Assembly (NCBI GenBank): GCA_016781525.1
Contig: JADDQE010000024.1
Coordinates: 1-35,080 of the forward strand
Source of the DNA: a bacterium
GTDB lineage: Bacteria > Chloroflexota > Chloroflexia > Chloroflexales > Kallotenuaceae
Length of the DNA stretch: 35,080 bases
Reading direction: 5' to 3'
The position numbers were made by a program, and so were the translations under genes. Below are positions 8,245 through 17,225 of the stretch, one piece after another; within the stretch, counting starts at the first letter, position 1, and each line of letters opens with the position of its first letter. The notes below the pieces were generated by a model. It was given only the letters and a program-made list of their open reading frames with translations. It made no database searches and was not told the origin of the DNA.

Positions 8245-9492
8245 CTACACATGGGCCGCAAGCCAGTGGAGCGCTTGATCGCGCGTGCTGATCTCGCCCT
8301 TCAGCTGGGCAGCGCGCGCCTCGTCGAGGATTTGGCGAAAGCGCGGCCCCGGGGCTAACCCGTGCGCCCGCAGATCGTCACCTGTTAGTAGCGGGGAGAG
8401 CTGCCGAATCTCGTCGTGGTAGCGGGCGATATTCGCCGCCGCAACGGTTGGTGCGACCACCTCCAACGTGCGTAAGGTCGTAGTGCTGTAGCGGGCCAGA
8501 AGTCGATCGAGAGTTTGAGCATCTAGCTCCGGCTGCTCCAATTCATTGGGCAGTGCGGTGGGGAGCTCCTGGAGCAGCTTGCGAGCTGGTGCCGGTAGAT
8601 TGTAGCGCGCGCCGAACCGTTCACGCTGCCTGGTATCCATTGCCCACACGAGCAGGCCGAACGCGACCTCGCGGCGTACTGGGTCGAGCAAGCACAGCGC
8701 GCTGGCCTTCGGAAAGTAGGCTGCCCAGTTGTCACACCAGCTCAGCTCAAGCTGGGGCAGTGCACTCCAGCTTTCGAGGAGTTTGAGCATCTCTTCCGGA
8801 CGTGGTTCGTCGAGCATCAGCCATAGCTCGTTGAGAATACGCTGCGGCGAGGTTGCCGCAATCATCTGCGCTGACAACGCCTCGTGAATGAGCTGTAAGC
8901 TATGCTCCTCGACCGCAAAGCCAAGCCGAGCGGCGAAGCGAGCGCCGCGTAGTATCCGGGTGGGATCGTCGAAGAAGGACCGCTCGTGCAGCACGCGCAC
9001 GACTCGGGCGGCAAGATCTGCGATGCCCCCGTATGGGTCGAGCAGAGGGCCTAGACCCTGCGGCGTTAGGTTGAGCGCAACTGCGTTGATGGTAAAGTCA
9101 CGGCGGTAAAGATCGTCCCCCATGTGCGACGGCGTGATCTCAGGTAGCACCGCGGGGCGCGGGTAATGTTCACGGCGGGCAGTGACAAAATCGATAGCAT
9201 ATGAGGCGCTATGCACGCTTAATTGCACGACCGCCGTCCGAAAGGCGGCATGGCGTGTTACCTCGCCGTGCAGCCGAGCCGCAAACACGTCGGCCACTGG
9301 CCATGCGTCGCCCTCGACCACGAGATCAAGATCCGTGAGCGGCCGCCGCAGGAGCAGATCGCGTACCGGCCCGCCGACGAGGTAGAGCTTGACGCCCTGT
9401 TCGGTGGCGATCTGTGCCGCTTGCTGCAGGAGCTGTCGAGCGGTCTGTGGAAGGACTGCCGACAGCTGGTCTGTCAGCTGGGGCCAACTCAC
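8245..9492 (-). CDS. CCA-adding / poly(A) polymerase-type class II nucleotidyltransferase
   Basis: A 415-residue class II nucleotidyltransferase that either adds or repairs the tRNA 3' CCA or adds poly(A). The catalytic head shows [13 protein letters not shown] (37-48) and the metal-binding D54-L-D56 in [24 protein letters not shown] and the [17 protein letters not shown] helix of the neck domain follow. The C-terminal block ([20 protein letters not shown]) is typical of bacterial CCA enzymes. There is no HD phosphohydrolase domain. CCA-adding and poly(A) enzymes cannot be separated confidently from sequence alone; the tRNA-Ser in this window already encodes CCA, which does not decide it. Translation starts at GTG (9492-9490) overlapping the hisB stop as GTGA, which suggests translational coupling. 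Confidence 0.9.
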   Translation of the reverse strand: MSWPQLTDQLSAVLPQTARQLLQQAAQIATEQGVKLYLVGGPVRDLLLRRPLTDLDLVVEGDAWPVADVFAARLHGEVTRHAAFRTAVVQLSVHSASYAIDFVTARREHYPRPAVLPEITPSHMGDDLYRRDFTINAVALNLTPQGLGPLLDPYGGIADLAARVVRVLHERSFFDDPTRILRGARFAARLGFAVEEHSLQLIHEALSAQMIAATSPQRILNELWLMLDEPRPEEMLKLLESWSALPQLELSWCDNWAAYFPKASALCLLDPVRREVAFGLLVWAMDTRQRERFGARYNLPAPARKLLQELPTALPNELEQPELDAQTLDRLLARYSTTTLRTLEVVAPTVAAANIARYHDEIRQLSPLLTGDDLRAHGLAPGPRFRQILDEARAAQLKGEISTRDQALHWLAAHV

Positions 9493-10079
9493 AGCGTGCC
9501 CTTGGTGCTGGGAATTTGATCGCCCAAGCGCGGATCTAACCGGGTCGCCACGTCCAGCGCGCGGCCGAATGCTTTGAAAAGCCCCTCAACTTTGTGATGA
9601 TCATTGCGGCCATAGTGCACCCGCAAGTGAGCCGTCAAGCGTGCGTGGATCGCGATGGTCTCGAAGATATGCCACACGAGGTCGGTGTTGAGACCGCCGA
9701 TGCGCCCCGTGTGAAACTCCGCGTCAATCACAGCATAGGGCCGTCCGCTAATATCGATCGCCGCGAAGCACAGCGCCTCGTCCATAGGCACGAACGAGTG
9801 TGCGGTGCGCACGATACCGGCCCGATTGCCAAGCGCCTGCTGTAGCGCATCGCCCAGGCAAATCGCTACATCCTCGACTGTATGGTGCTCGTCGATATGC
9901 AGATCGCCCGCACACTCAATCTCAAGGTCGAACTGGCCATGTTTGGCAATATGCTCGAGCATATGATCGAAGAAGCCGACGCCAGTGTTGATCGCCGCTC
10001 GCCCGCTGCCGTCGATCTCCAGCGTTAGCCGGACCTTGGTCTCGCGTGTTGTACGCTCAATCGTTGCTTTACGTGACAT
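9489..10079 (-). CDS. hisB: Imidazoleglycerol-phosphate dehydratase
   Basis: A 196-residue HisB that dehydrates imidazole glycerol phosphate to imidazole acetol phosphate in histidine synthesis. All family signatures are present: an N-terminal [35 protein letters not shown], the metal-binding [11 protein letters not shown], the [22 protein letters not shown] block, and the second [16 protein letters not shown]. Length is that of a monofunctional HisB, so the phosphatase step is supplied separately by the neighbouring hisN. The start ATG at 10079 gives the standard N-terminus [11 protein letters not shown]. It sits between hisN (74 bases upstream) and the nucleotidyltransferase, which it overlaps. 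Confidence 0.97.
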   Translation of the reverse strand: MSRKATIERTTRETKVRLTLEIDGSGRAAINTGVGFFDHMLEHIAKHGQFDLEIECAGDLHIDEHHTVEDVAICLGDALQQALGNRAGIVRTAHSFVPMDEALCFAAIDISGRPYAVIDAEFHTGRIGGLNTDLVWHIFETIAIHARLTAHLRVHYGRNDHHKVEGLFKAFGRALDVATRLDPRLGDQIPSTKGTL

Positions 10080-10153
10080 AATTGGGTGTCAATAATCAGC
10101 TGTCAGCTGTTAACTATCAGTCCTTTGTGCTCGTTCGCCCAGCCCCTCGCCTC

Positions 10154-10945
10154 TCATCGCTCGCCCCTGGTGGCTAACCCCACGGCCTGCATAACCTCGT
10201 CGAGCAGCAGCCCATTCGTTGAGATTGCATTGCCGCCATGGATTGTCGACGTGCCCGACCAATCGGTGAAGGTGCCGCCGGCCTCCTGGACGATCGGAAG
10301 GAGCGCGGCGCAATCCCATACATTCATGACTGGGTCAAGCATGATCTCGGCCCGCCCTGTCGCCACCAGTACGTGGCCATAACAATCGCCCCAAGTTCGT
10401 GTAAAGCGGGCGTGAGCACGCAGCGTGTCATACGCCTCCGCTCGACCATAGGGCGCGAACGACTCTGCGTCGGAGGCGACAAGCACAGCCTCGCGTAGCT
10501 GTCCGACCTCGCTGACCCTTGCCCGTCGTCCGTTGACGGTGCAGCCCTCGCCGCGCGCAGCTGCGACCATCTCATTGAGCGCAGGCAGATAACAAACGCC
10601 GAGCACCGGCTCTCCGTCGCGCTCCAGCCCAATCAGCACACCGTAGAGCGGCACGCCCTGGACAAACGATTTAGTGCCGTCGATCGGATCGAGAATCCAC
10701 CGATAGCGTGCACCGGGATTGGTTTCTCCGTACTCCTCGCCTAAAATGGCGTGGTCGGCAAAGCGCGCCGTGATCATTGCTCGTGAGCGCTCTTCAGCCT
10801 GCCGATCCGCAATTGTGACCGGGGTCTGATCGGCTTTGAGCTCGGGCACGACGCCGGTACCATAATAGGCAAGGGTTAGCTTTCCGGCCTGCCAGGCGAG
10901 CTCCTGTGCAAAGTCGAGGAGCTGCTTAAGTGGTTCATCACGCAT
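10154..10945 (-). CDS. hisN: Histidinol-phosphatase, inositol monophosphatase family
   Basis: A 263-residue Mg-dependent phosphatase of the inositol monophosphatase superfamily. The metal-binding residues are visible in ILGEEYGE, in the signature WILDPIDGTKSF (about 82-93) and in NVWDCAALLPIVQEAGG near residue 210. Family members include inositol monophosphatases and CysQ-type enzymes. The location between hisC and hisB, with only an 18-base gap to hisC, argues strongly for histidinol-phosphate phosphatase (HisN), the step missing from the monofunctional hisB. The start ATG at 10945 overlaps no other gene. The specificity is inferred from context. Confidence 0.92.
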   Translation of the reverse strand: MRDEPLKQLLDFAQELAWQAGKLTLAYYGTGVVPELKADQTPVTIADRQAEERSRAMITARFADHAILGEEYGETNPGARYRWILDPIDGTKSFVQGVPLYGVLIGLERDGEPVLGVCYLPALNEMVAAARGEGCTVNGRRARVSEVGQLREAVLVASDAESFAPYGRAEAYDTLRAHARFTRTWGDCYGHVLVATGRAEIMLDPVMNVWDCAALLPIVQEAGGTFTDWSGTSTIHGGNAISTNGLLLDEVMQAVGLATRGER

Positions 10946-10963
10946 TGCTCTCTCCAGCCAGCG

Positions 10964-12058
10964 TTACAGCTCGCGCATGAGCTCGCGGATTGCGGCTAGC
11001 ATCTGGTTATTTTGGTCAGGTGTTCCCACAGTAACTCTGATACAGTCCGTGAGGCCGGGCTTATTGTAGTAGCGAATCAGGATGCCCCGCTGCTCCAGCG
11101 CCTGTTTGAGCGCCTTGGCGCGGCCGTCACGAACGCGCATCAGGATAAAATTTGCCCGCGACGGGAAGGGCTGCAGTCCGTCGATCTGCCGCAGTTCGCC
11201 AAAGAGGCGCTCACGTTCGGCGACGATGCGGCGCACGCTGTCCATCAGGTGCTCCCTATCTTCTAGCGATGCGATCGCCGCAGCCACTGCCGCCATGTTG
11301 ATATTGTAGGGCGGCTTGATCTTCCAAAGATGCTGGATGATCGGCTCGGGAATCAGCCCGTAGCCAATGCGGAGGCCCGCCAATCCTGCCCACTTTGAGA
11401 ATGTCCGCAAGACGACGAGGTTGGGTGCTTGCCCAACCAGGTCCGCAACGCTCTCGCCGCTAAACTCCGCATACGCCTCGTCGACAACCACGATAGTCGG
11501 CAACCGCAGCAGCTGCTCCACGGCCGCCCGCGGCAGAATACTGCCATCGGGATTATTTGGAGAAGGCAAGAAGACCAGCTTAGCCCGCGATGCTTCAACG
11601 GCGTCCGCCACCTGCTCTACGTCGATCGCCCAAGCCTCATCTCGCGGTACCTGGACGATCCGCCCGCCGATGACTCCTGTATTGAAGCTATACATACCGA
11701 AGGTTGGTGGCGCTTCGACCACGGCAGCTCCTGGTTCGAGGAAAAGCCGCATCAGCAGATCGATAATCTCATCGGAGCCGTTGCCGCAGAGAATGCGCTC
11801 GACCGGCTGCTGGATATACCCAGAGATAGCTTGGCGCAGCGGAGTTTGGTCTGGATCGGGATAGATGGCGTAATGCGGATACCGCGCGACTGCCTCGATC
11901 GCTCGTGGCGACGGGCCATAGGGATTCTCGTTGGCGTCGAGCTTTATGATCTCATCGGCGGGACGACCTAAGCGTGCGCTGAGCGCCTCGAAAGGAACAA
12001 TCGGTGTGTAAGTCTCGAGCGCTGCGAGGTCCGGCCGGATAAGTTGAGCGATGTCCAT
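10964..12058 (-). CDS. hisC: Histidinol-phosphate aminotransferase
   Basis: A 364-residue fold-type I PLP enzyme that converts imidazole acetol phosphate and glutamate to histidinol phosphate. Motifs are [15 protein letters not shown] near the N-terminus, [42 protein letters not shown], and the PLP-lysine block [19 protein letters not shown]. The end reads [16 protein letters not shown], typical of HisC. It is the first gene of a leftward unit hisC-hisN-hisB-nucleotidyltransferase-LON-domain. The ATG at 12058 has no Shine-Dalgarno sequence. Instead an extended -10 box ends 6 bases upstream, so a leaderless mRNA is expected. Confidence 0.97.
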   Translation of the reverse strand: MDIAQLIRPDLAALETYTPIVPFEALSARLGRPADEIIKLDANENPYGPSPRAIEAVARYPHYAIYPDPDQTPLRQAISGYIQQPVERILCGNGSDEIIDLLMRLFLEPGAAVVEAPPTFGMYSFNTGVIGGRIVQVPRDEAWAIDVEQVADAVEASRAKLVFLPSPNNPDGSILPRAAVEQLLRLPTIVVVDEAYAEFSGESVADLVGQAPNLVVLRTFSKWAGLAGLRIGYGLIPEPIIQHLWKIKPPYNINMAAVAAAIASLEDREHLMDSVRRIVAERERLFGELRQIDGLQPFPSRANFILMRVRDGRAKALKQALEQRGILIRYYNKPGLTDCIRVTVGTPDQNNQMLAAIRELMREL

Positions 12059-12064
12059 GTCTCG

Positions 12065-12073
12065 ATTATAGCA
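12065..12073 (-). promoter_or_regulatory. Extended -10 promoter of hisC (leaderless)
   Basis: On the minus strand the sequence reads TGC-TATAAT, a perfect extended -10 element, followed by CGAGAC and then the hisC ATG. A start site about 7 bases after the box falls on the ATG itself. No good -35 hexamer is visible, as is common for extended -10 promoters. Confidence 0.7.
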
Positions 12074-12169
12074 CGAGGCTTCGGCCCTTCCGTACGCGCC
12101 CGGTCGGCGCTGCCCATCGCCCTGTCAGCCATCCATTATGTAGAAATGAGTGCTTCCGAGGCCATAACA

Positions 12170-12178
12170 TGCTATAAT
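12170..12178 (+). promoter_or_regulatory. Extended -10 promoter of the GT2 gene (leaderless or nearly so)
   Basis: The plus strand reads TGC-TATAAT, with the hexamer at 12173-12178. The GT2 ATG begins at 12189, 10 bases after the box, leaving a leader of only about 4 bases. No Shine-Dalgarno sequence is present. A weak TGCTTC (12151-12156) could be the -35 at 16-bp spacing. Confidence 0.7.
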
Positions 12179-12188
12179 CCCGCGCGTT

Positions 12189-12998
12189 ATGACCACGATT
12201 AATCCAATCGAACATAAGCGATCAAGTATCACCGCATTCTTTCCGGCATATAACGATGGCGGCACAATTGGCAGCCTGGTAGTCACAACCCTACATACCC
12301 TTGCCGAGCTAACCGACGATTACGAAGTGATCGTTGTCGAGAACGGCAGCACAGACTATACCGTGGAAGTGTTGCACGAGCTCGCGGCGCAGTACGATCG
12401 GCTGCGGGTGCTTACCCATCGCCACAGCTTGGGCTATGGTGGTGCGCTGCGCGTCGGCTTCGCCAGCGCTACCAAAGACCTTGTGTTCTACACCGATGGC
12501 GACGCCCAGTACGATCCGCGCGAGATCAAGCTGCTGTTGCCCGAGATGCAGCCCGGCGTCGATGTTGTCAACGGTTACAAGATCAGTCGATCGGATCCGC
12601 TGCATCGCATCCTGATTGGGCGGCTCTATCATCACGTGGTAAAGCTGGCGTTTGGCTTCAAGCTCCGCGATGTCGACTGCGATTTTCGGCTGATTCGCCG
12701 CCATGTCTTCGATGTGCTCGAGCTTGAGTCGCCTGACGGCACGATTTGTCTTGAGCTGGTTAAGAAACTGCAGGATGCGGGCTTCCGCTTTGCCGAGGTG
12801 CCGGTGCATCATTATCATCGGACCTACGGCACGTCACAATTTTTCAATTTCCGCCGGCTCCGGCGAATCCCGCCACAGCTCATTAAGTTGTGGTGGAAGA
12901 TGGTGGTGCTGCGGACGCATATGCCGGCGATCCGTGCGCGGCTGGCGGCTCGAGGCAGGCACGCTGGCGTCAGCGATACGCATATCTCGTACTCGTGA
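12189..12998 (+). CDS. GT2 glycosyltransferase, polyprenyl-phosphate sugar synthase-like
   Basis: A 269-residue GT-A fold transferase resembling dolichyl/undecaprenyl-phosphate mannose or glucose synthases. These enzymes move a sugar from a nucleotide donor to a lipid phosphate on the cytoplasmic face. Motifs are TAFFPAYNDGGTIG, VIVVENGSTDYT (EN where most relatives have DD), GYGGALRVGFASATKDLVFYTDGD with the metal-binding D103-G-D105, and DVDCDFRLIRR. The C-terminus lacks the two to four membrane helices of some relatives, so it should be soluble or peripheral. It heads the rightward glycan cluster. The two large GT-C-like membrane proteins downstream are the kind of enzyme that would use the lipid-phosphate sugar. 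Donor sugar unknown. Confidence 0.9.
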   Translation: MTTINPIEHKRSSITAFFPAYNDGGTIGSLVVTTLHTLAELTDDYEVIVVENGSTDYTVEVLHELAAQYDRLRVLTHRHSLGYGGALRVGFASATKDLVFYTDGDAQYDPREIKLLLPEMQPGVDVVNGYKISRSDPLHRILIGRLYHHVVKLAFGFKLRDVDCDFRLIRRHVFDVLELESPDGTICLELVKKLQDAGFRFAEVPVHHYHRTYGTSQFFNFRRLRRIPPQLIKLWWKMVVLRTHMPAIRARLAARGRHAGVSDTHISYS

Positions 12999-13018
12999 TT
13001 GGCGCACAGCATCAGCTT

Positions 13019-14020
13019 ATGACTACTTCTGCAAATTCTCGCTTCGCCGACAAGCGCTGCATGATTACCGGGGGTCTTGGCTTTATCGGCTCGAACTTAG
13101 CCCACCGCCTGGCCGAGCTTGGGGCCGAGGTCACGCTGGTCGACTCGTTGATCCCCGAGTACGGTGGCAATCTCCATAACGTACAGGCCTTAGACAGCGA
13201 CCGGATACGGATCAATATCGCCGACGTGCGCGACGAGTACTCGATGAACTACCTGGTGCAAGGGCAGCACTATGTCTTCAACCTTGCCGGCCAGACCAGT
13301 CACCTTGACTCGATGCACGACCCGTACACCGACCTCGAGATCAACTGCAGCGCACAGCTCACACTGCTCGAGGCCTGCCGCAAGCATAATCCCGCCGTCC
13401 GGATTGTGTACGCCAGCACGCGGCAGATCTATGGCAAGCCCGATTATCTGCCCGTCGACGAGCGCCATCTTTTGCATCCCACGGACGTCAATGGGATCAA
13501 CAAGATGGCCGGCGAGTGGTATCACATCGTCTACAACAACGTGTACGGCGTGAAGGCGTGCGCTCTGCGCCTGACAAATACCTACGGGCCGCGTATGCGG
13601 GTCAAAGATGCCCGTCAAACATTTCTTGGCATCTGGATTAAACAGCTGATCGAGGGCGAGCCGATCAAAGTATTTGGCGACGGCCTGCAAATCCGTGACC
13701 TCAACTATGTCGACGATGTTGTTGAGGCCTTGTTGTTATCGGCGGCTAGCGACGGCGTCAACGGTCAAATCTTTAATCTTGGGGCGGACGAGACCATCAA
13801 TCTGCGCGACCTTGCCGCGCTGCTCATCGAGCTGAATGGAAGCGGAATCTATGAGCTTATTCCGTTTCCACCTGACCGCAAAACCATCGATATCGGCGAC
13901 TACTACGGCGACTACCGTCTGATTCAAGGACGACTCGGCTGGCGTCCCAAGGTCAGCCTCCGCGAGGGGCTGGCCCGCACGCTAGCGTTTTATCATGAGC
14001 ATAAAGAGTTTTACTGGTAG
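13019..14020 (+). CDS. Atypical NAD-dependent sugar epimerase/dehydratase (extended SDR)
   Basis: A 333-residue extended short-chain dehydrogenase. The Rossmann motif GGLGFIGSN lies near the N-terminus, followed by NIADVRD, YVFNLAGQTS, YASTRQIYGKPDYLPVDE, LRLTNTYGPRMR, and the C-terminal RDLNYVDDVVEALLL. The catalytic YxxxK is altered: the aligned segment reads VNGINKMAGE, giving N158 in place of Tyr and K162 as the Lys. It may therefore use a different acid or base, or do another reaction such as dehydration or decarboxylation. The start ATG at 13019 matches the family N-terminus; the longer upstream frame overlaps the GT2 gene. It lies 20 bases after GT2, and no strong ribosome-binding site was seen. 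Substrate unknown; probably an NDP-sugar. Confidence 0.87.
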   Translation: MTTSANSRFADKRCMITGGLGFIGSNLAHRLAELGAEVTLVDSLIPEYGGNLHNVQALDSDRIRINIADVRDEYSMNYLVQGQHYVFNLAGQTSHLDSMHDPYTDLEINCSAQLTLLEACRKHNPAVRIVYASTRQIYGKPDYLPVDERHLLHPTDVNGINKMAGEWYHIVYNNVYGVKACALRLTNTYGPRMRVKDARQTFLGIWIKQLIEGEPIKVFGDGLQIRDLNYVDDVVEALLLSAASDGVNGQIFNLGADETINLRDLAALLIELNGSGIYELIPFPPDRKTIDIGDYYGDYRLIQGRLGWRPKVSLREGLARTLAFYHEHKEFYW

Positions 14021-14021
14021 C

Positions 14022-16010
14022 ATGACGCGGCCTGCGGTCGAGCGCTCGGCTCTAGTGGGGGCGAGCGTTAAGCGGGCCCGGCTGGGCCTCCCGTTTGTCG
14101 CACTGATCGTGGCGTGGGTACTCCTTGGGCTGAGCCTGATTTACCGCGTGCCCGAAACGCTCGTGCTTGACATCGGCGGGAGCCATGCCCGGGCGTACCT
14201 ACATGGCTTCGATAGTCCTGAGAAAAACGAGGCCTACCGCTATGCATTTTCCCATGAGAAAGCCCAAGTCTTTCTGCCGGGTGCTGGCGGCGGCTTGTGG
14301 GAGTCGGTTCTGCGCTTTGATGCTGTTCGCCCACCAGAGGCTGAGCCGGCTCGGCTGAGCGTTGCGGCGCACACTGCAAGTCTTACCTGGGCTCCAACGG
14401 GTGGCCTGCGCTCGTACCATATCCTGACGCCCGCCAGCTATGGCGATCTGGACGTGCGACTCACGACGAATCCATTCCAGGTGGGAGCCCACGATCCACG
14501 ACTGTTAGGCATTCCCTTGGACCAATTCATGGCCCACGCCTTAACTCCTGGGCTCCCATTGCGTACGGCTGCTCTCGTGATTGCCCTCGGTCTCGGGCTA
14601 TATACCCTCGCCCGCCGACTCGCGTTGATGCCCCAGATAAGTGTTCTGCTAACGCTGCTCGTGGTTTCGCTCGCCTTCTGGGGCCTTGTGGAAGCGCGGC
14701 TGCTCGTAACCGTGGGACTGGTACGCTGGCTGGTTGTGCTGGTTGGCTTGCATGTCGCCCTGTGGCCGCTGCAGCGGCTGCTGCGCGCGATCTACAAGCG
14801 CTGTGCCGTTCCACTTACAATCGGCGAAGAGCAGTGGCTGTGGCGTATTTTCTCGGCGGCGCTGCTAGTAAAGCTCGGCGGAATTCTATATCCGCACTCG
14901 ATTATTTTCGACCAGGCCGCCCACGTGCTGCGCATGAACTGGATCCTGGACGGACGCTTCCTTGAGCTCTACCGTCCGGGCTACACCTCGTATATGGGCG
15001 AAACGGTAGGCCTTGGCGCTGGACAGTTTCCGTACTCGCCGCTCTGGTACCTGGTCGTCGTGCCGTTTCATTTCGTAGGGCTGAGTTTTCCAGACGCTAC
15101 GAATGGCTTGAGCGCGATCATGGATGTTTCTAAGCTGTTCCCGATCCATCTGATCGCCCGAGTGACGCTCAAGTCACGGCGGACCGCGCTCTTTGCGGCG
15201 GCGCTCTACAACCTCATTCCCATGCCCTACTTTTTGCTCTCGTGGGGCAATTATCCGACGCAGTTCGGCCTCTGGGCGTCCCTGCTGGCGACGGCCTTTC
15301 TGGTAGTTAATCATGAGGAGTTCCAGGCCCGGCGCACCTTCTGGCTGTGGGTTGCGCTGATGGCGCTTGCGATCCTGTCGTACACCGTGCTCGGCGTCTT
15401 CTCGATCACGCTGGTCGGTCTGATCGGACTGCTCGGACTGTTTCAGCGCGGTGGCCTTGGTCCGAAGCGGCTCCAGTTTATCATCGCAGGTATCATCGTA
15501 GCGGAGCTCTTCTGCTTCGCGATCTACCACGTTCAGTTCGCGTACTCGCTGGCCACCGAGACGCTGCCGGCAATCATATCGGCGACGACGGATCGGATCG
15601 ACAATCCACTGCAAACCGAGGCCGATCCGCGTGACAACGCCCAGGCGAACTTCGCGGCAAATAATCAGTTTACGCTCAATCATTTCACGTCGTTGGCCTT
15701 GGTCGCGACGTTCGCGGGGAGCTTACTGCTGCTGCAGGTACGGCAGTTCGGACGTTGGTGGCCCGTGTGGGTCGGCTGGGCAACGTTGTTTGTGCTGTAC
15801 TCGCTCGTCAGCGCGTATGTTGCCGATATGGTGCTGAAGCACGTCTTTATCGTCATGCCGGTGGTCTGTATCTGGACGGCGGTACTCCTGGATCGTTGGT
15901 GGCGGCGTGGTCGGTTCGGACAAGCCGCGGTGGTAATGGTGCTCCTGTTCCTGGCTACAGACGTCGTACAAAAAGGCTACGTCTACCTGCTTGTGAAGCG
16001 GCACTTCTAG
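14022..16010 (+). CDS. Polytopic membrane protein, GT-C-like glycosyltransferase (paralogue 1)
   Basis: A 662-residue integral membrane protein with one N-terminal membrane helix (PFVALIVAWVLLGLSLIY), an extracytoplasmic domain of about 130 residues, then roughly ten further hydrophobic helices. The extracytoplasmic part opens with VLDIGGSHARAYLHGF and has a beta-rich feel. A conserved acidic site, FDQAAHVLRMN (D297, H301), follows the middle helices, where GT-C transferases carry catalytic residues in an outer loop. It is clearly paralogous to the product at 18602-20533. An in-frame ATG at 13995 would overlap the epimerase gene by 26 bases; 14022, directly after that stop, is preferred, though no good ribosome-binding site separates them. 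Predicted role: transfer of a lipid-phosphate-linked sugar outside the membrane. The role is inferred from topology and neighbours. Confidence 0.75.
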   Translation: MTRPAVERSALVGASVKRARLGLPFVALIVAWVLLGLSLIYRVPETLVLDIGGSHARAYLHGFDSPEKNEAYRYAFSHEKAQVFLPGAGGGLWESVLRFDAVRPPEAEPARLSVAAHTASLTWAPTGGLRSYHILTPASYGDLDVRLTTNPFQVGAHDPRLLGIPLDQFMAHALTPGLPLRTAALVIALGLGLYTLARRLALMPQISVLLTLLVVSLAFWGLVEARLLVTVGLVRWLVVLVGLHVALWPLQRLLRAIYKRCAVPLTIGEEQWLWRIFSAALLVKLGGILYPHSIIFDQAAHVLRMNWILDGRFLELYRPGYTSYMGETVGLGAGQFPYSPLWYLVVVPFHFVGLSFPDATNGLSAIMDVSKLFPIHLIARVTLKSRRTALFAAALYNLIPMPYFLLSWGNYPTQFGLWASLLATAFLVVNHEEFQARRTFWLWVALMALAILSYTVLGVFSITLVGLIGLLGLFQRGGLGPKRLQFIIAGIIVAELFCFAIYHVQFAYSLATETLPAIISATTDRIDNPLQTEADPRDNAQANFAANNQFTLNHFTSLALVATFAGSLLLLQVRQFGRWWPVWVGWATLFVLYSLVSAYVADMVLKHVFIVMPVVCIWTAVLLDRWWRRGRFGQAAVVMVLLFLATDVVQKGYVYLLVKRHF

Positions 16011-16021
16011 AAGAGAAGACC

Positions 16022-17137
16022 ATGACACGGCTGAGCGTTCCATTTGGCGACACAATTCGTCAGTATCGTACCCAACAGGCCGAGCTGGATGCCGCGGTGC
16101 TCCGCGTCCTGCACAGTGGCTGGTATATTATGGGCCCGGAGGTCCGCGCCTTCGAGGAAGAGTGGGCGCGCTTCTGCGGGGCGGCTCACTGCGTCAGCGT
16201 CGGCAACGGAACCGAAGCGCTGCATCTTGCACTGCGGGCCCTCGACCTGCAGCCCGGCGACGAGGTGATTACCGTAGCGAATGCGGGTGGCTACGGAGCA
16301 ATCGCAGCGCGGCAGGCCGGTCTTACGCCGCGGTTTGCCGACGTCGACGAGCGCTCGCATACGATGTCGCCCGCATCGCTGGCGGCCGCGATCACGCCCC
16401 GTACAAAAGCAGTGCTGCCCGTCCACTTGTATGGCCGGCCCGCGGACATGGACGCAATCATGGCCATCGCCCGGCAATACGACCTGCCTGTCGTCGAGGA
16501 CTGTGCCCAGTCGCACGGCAGCCGGATTGACGGACGGATGACTGGCACGATCGGTCAGATCGGCTGCTTCTCGTTTTATCCAACCAAGAATCTTGGTGCA
16601 CTCGGCGATGGCGGCGCGATCATCACCGACGATGCGGCCGTAGCGGATAAATTGCGCAAGCTCAGGGTGTACGGGTGGGATCAGAAATACCATAACGCGG
16701 TAGCCGGCGGCATCAATACCCGCTTGGATGAGCTTCAAGCTGCGCTCCTGCGCTGCAAGCTGCCGCTTTTGGACGAGTGGAACCGGCTTCGCGGCGAACG
16801 CGCGGAATGGTATCGTGAGCTGCTGGGTAATATCCGCGGGATTTCGCTGCCCGAGACCGTGGATGGCCACGTCTACCATCTTTTTGTGACGCAGGTGCAT
16901 GGCGGTCGTCGCGATGCGCTGAAGCAGGCGCTTGCCGAGCGTGGGATTGGGACGGAAGTTCATTACCCCCTGCCAACGCATTTGCAACCCGCGTTTCATG
17001 ATCTGGGCTACGAGCCGGGCGAGCTGCCGGTAACCGAGCGGCTCGCCGAGACCGTGCTTTCGCTTCCATGTTTTCCTGAACTGACACGGGATGAGGTCGG
17101 AGCAGTCTGCCAGGCGCTTCGCGAGGCCCTCGCTTAA
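16022..17137 (+). CDS. DegT/DnrJ/EryC1/StrS family sugar aminotransferase
   Basis: A 371-residue PLP enzyme that aminates a keto-sugar nucleotide. Family blocks appear in order: SGWYIMGPEVRAFEEEWA, CVSVGNGTEALHLALRAL, GDEVITVANAGGYGAIAA, VLPVHLYGRPADMDAI, VVEDCAQSHGS and FSFYPTKNLGALGDGGAI, with the PLP lysine K189. The C-terminal half carries GGINTRLDELQAALLR and GIGTEVHYPLPTHLQPAF. Relatives include FdtB/QdtB-type 3-aminotransferases for dTDP-amino-dideoxy sugars. No partner isomerase, dehydratase or acetyltransferase is next to it, so the sugar cannot be fixed. The ATG at 16022 lies 11 bases after the membrane-protein stop; upstream in-frame sequence overlaps that gene and is rejected. Confidence 0.94.
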   Translation: MTRLSVPFGDTIRQYRTQQAELDAAVLRVLHSGWYIMGPEVRAFEEEWARFCGAAHCVSVGNGTEALHLALRALDLQPGDEVITVANAGGYGAIAARQAGLTPRFADVDERSHTMSPASLAAAITPRTKAVLPVHLYGRPADMDAIMAIARQYDLPVVEDCAQSHGSRIDGRMTGTIGQIGCFSFYPTKNLGALGDGGAIITDDAAVADKLRKLRVYGWDQKYHNAVAGGINTRLDELQAALLRCKLPLLDEWNRLRGERAEWYRELLGNIRGISLPETVDGHVYHLFVTQVHGGRRDALKQALAERGIGTEVHYPLPTHLQPAFHDLGYEPGELPVTERLAETVLSLPCFPELTRDEVGAVCQALREALA

Positions 17138-17176
17138 GGCACGAAAGGGTGACACGCGGCGCGGATACAGTGGTGG

Positions 17177-17205
17177 TTGTGCTTAGGCTACGTTCCTGCT
17201 AGCAT
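17177..17205 (+). promoter_or_regulatory. Candidate internal promoter before the methyltransferase genes
   Basis: TTGTGC (17177-17182) and TAGCAT (17200-17205) are 17 bases apart, with TGC just before the -10. They lie in the only sizeable gap (88 bases) of the rightward cluster, about 20 bases before the next ATG. It could boost the last three genes. Both boxes are imperfect. Confidence 0.35.
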
Positions 17206-17225
17206 CGCGTCGAAACTGAGAGTTC

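Noticed and set aside
10089-10125. Short repeated CAGCTGTCAGCTGTTAACT-like sequence between hisN and hisB
   Set aside because: It is too short and isolated to call a repeat family or mobile element from this window.
16007-17155. 382-codon open frame antisense to the DegT aminotransferase gene
   Set aside because: The plus-strand frame has every DegT motif. The antisense frame is Arg/Pro/Gln-rich with no recognisable domain and is a codon-bias shadow.
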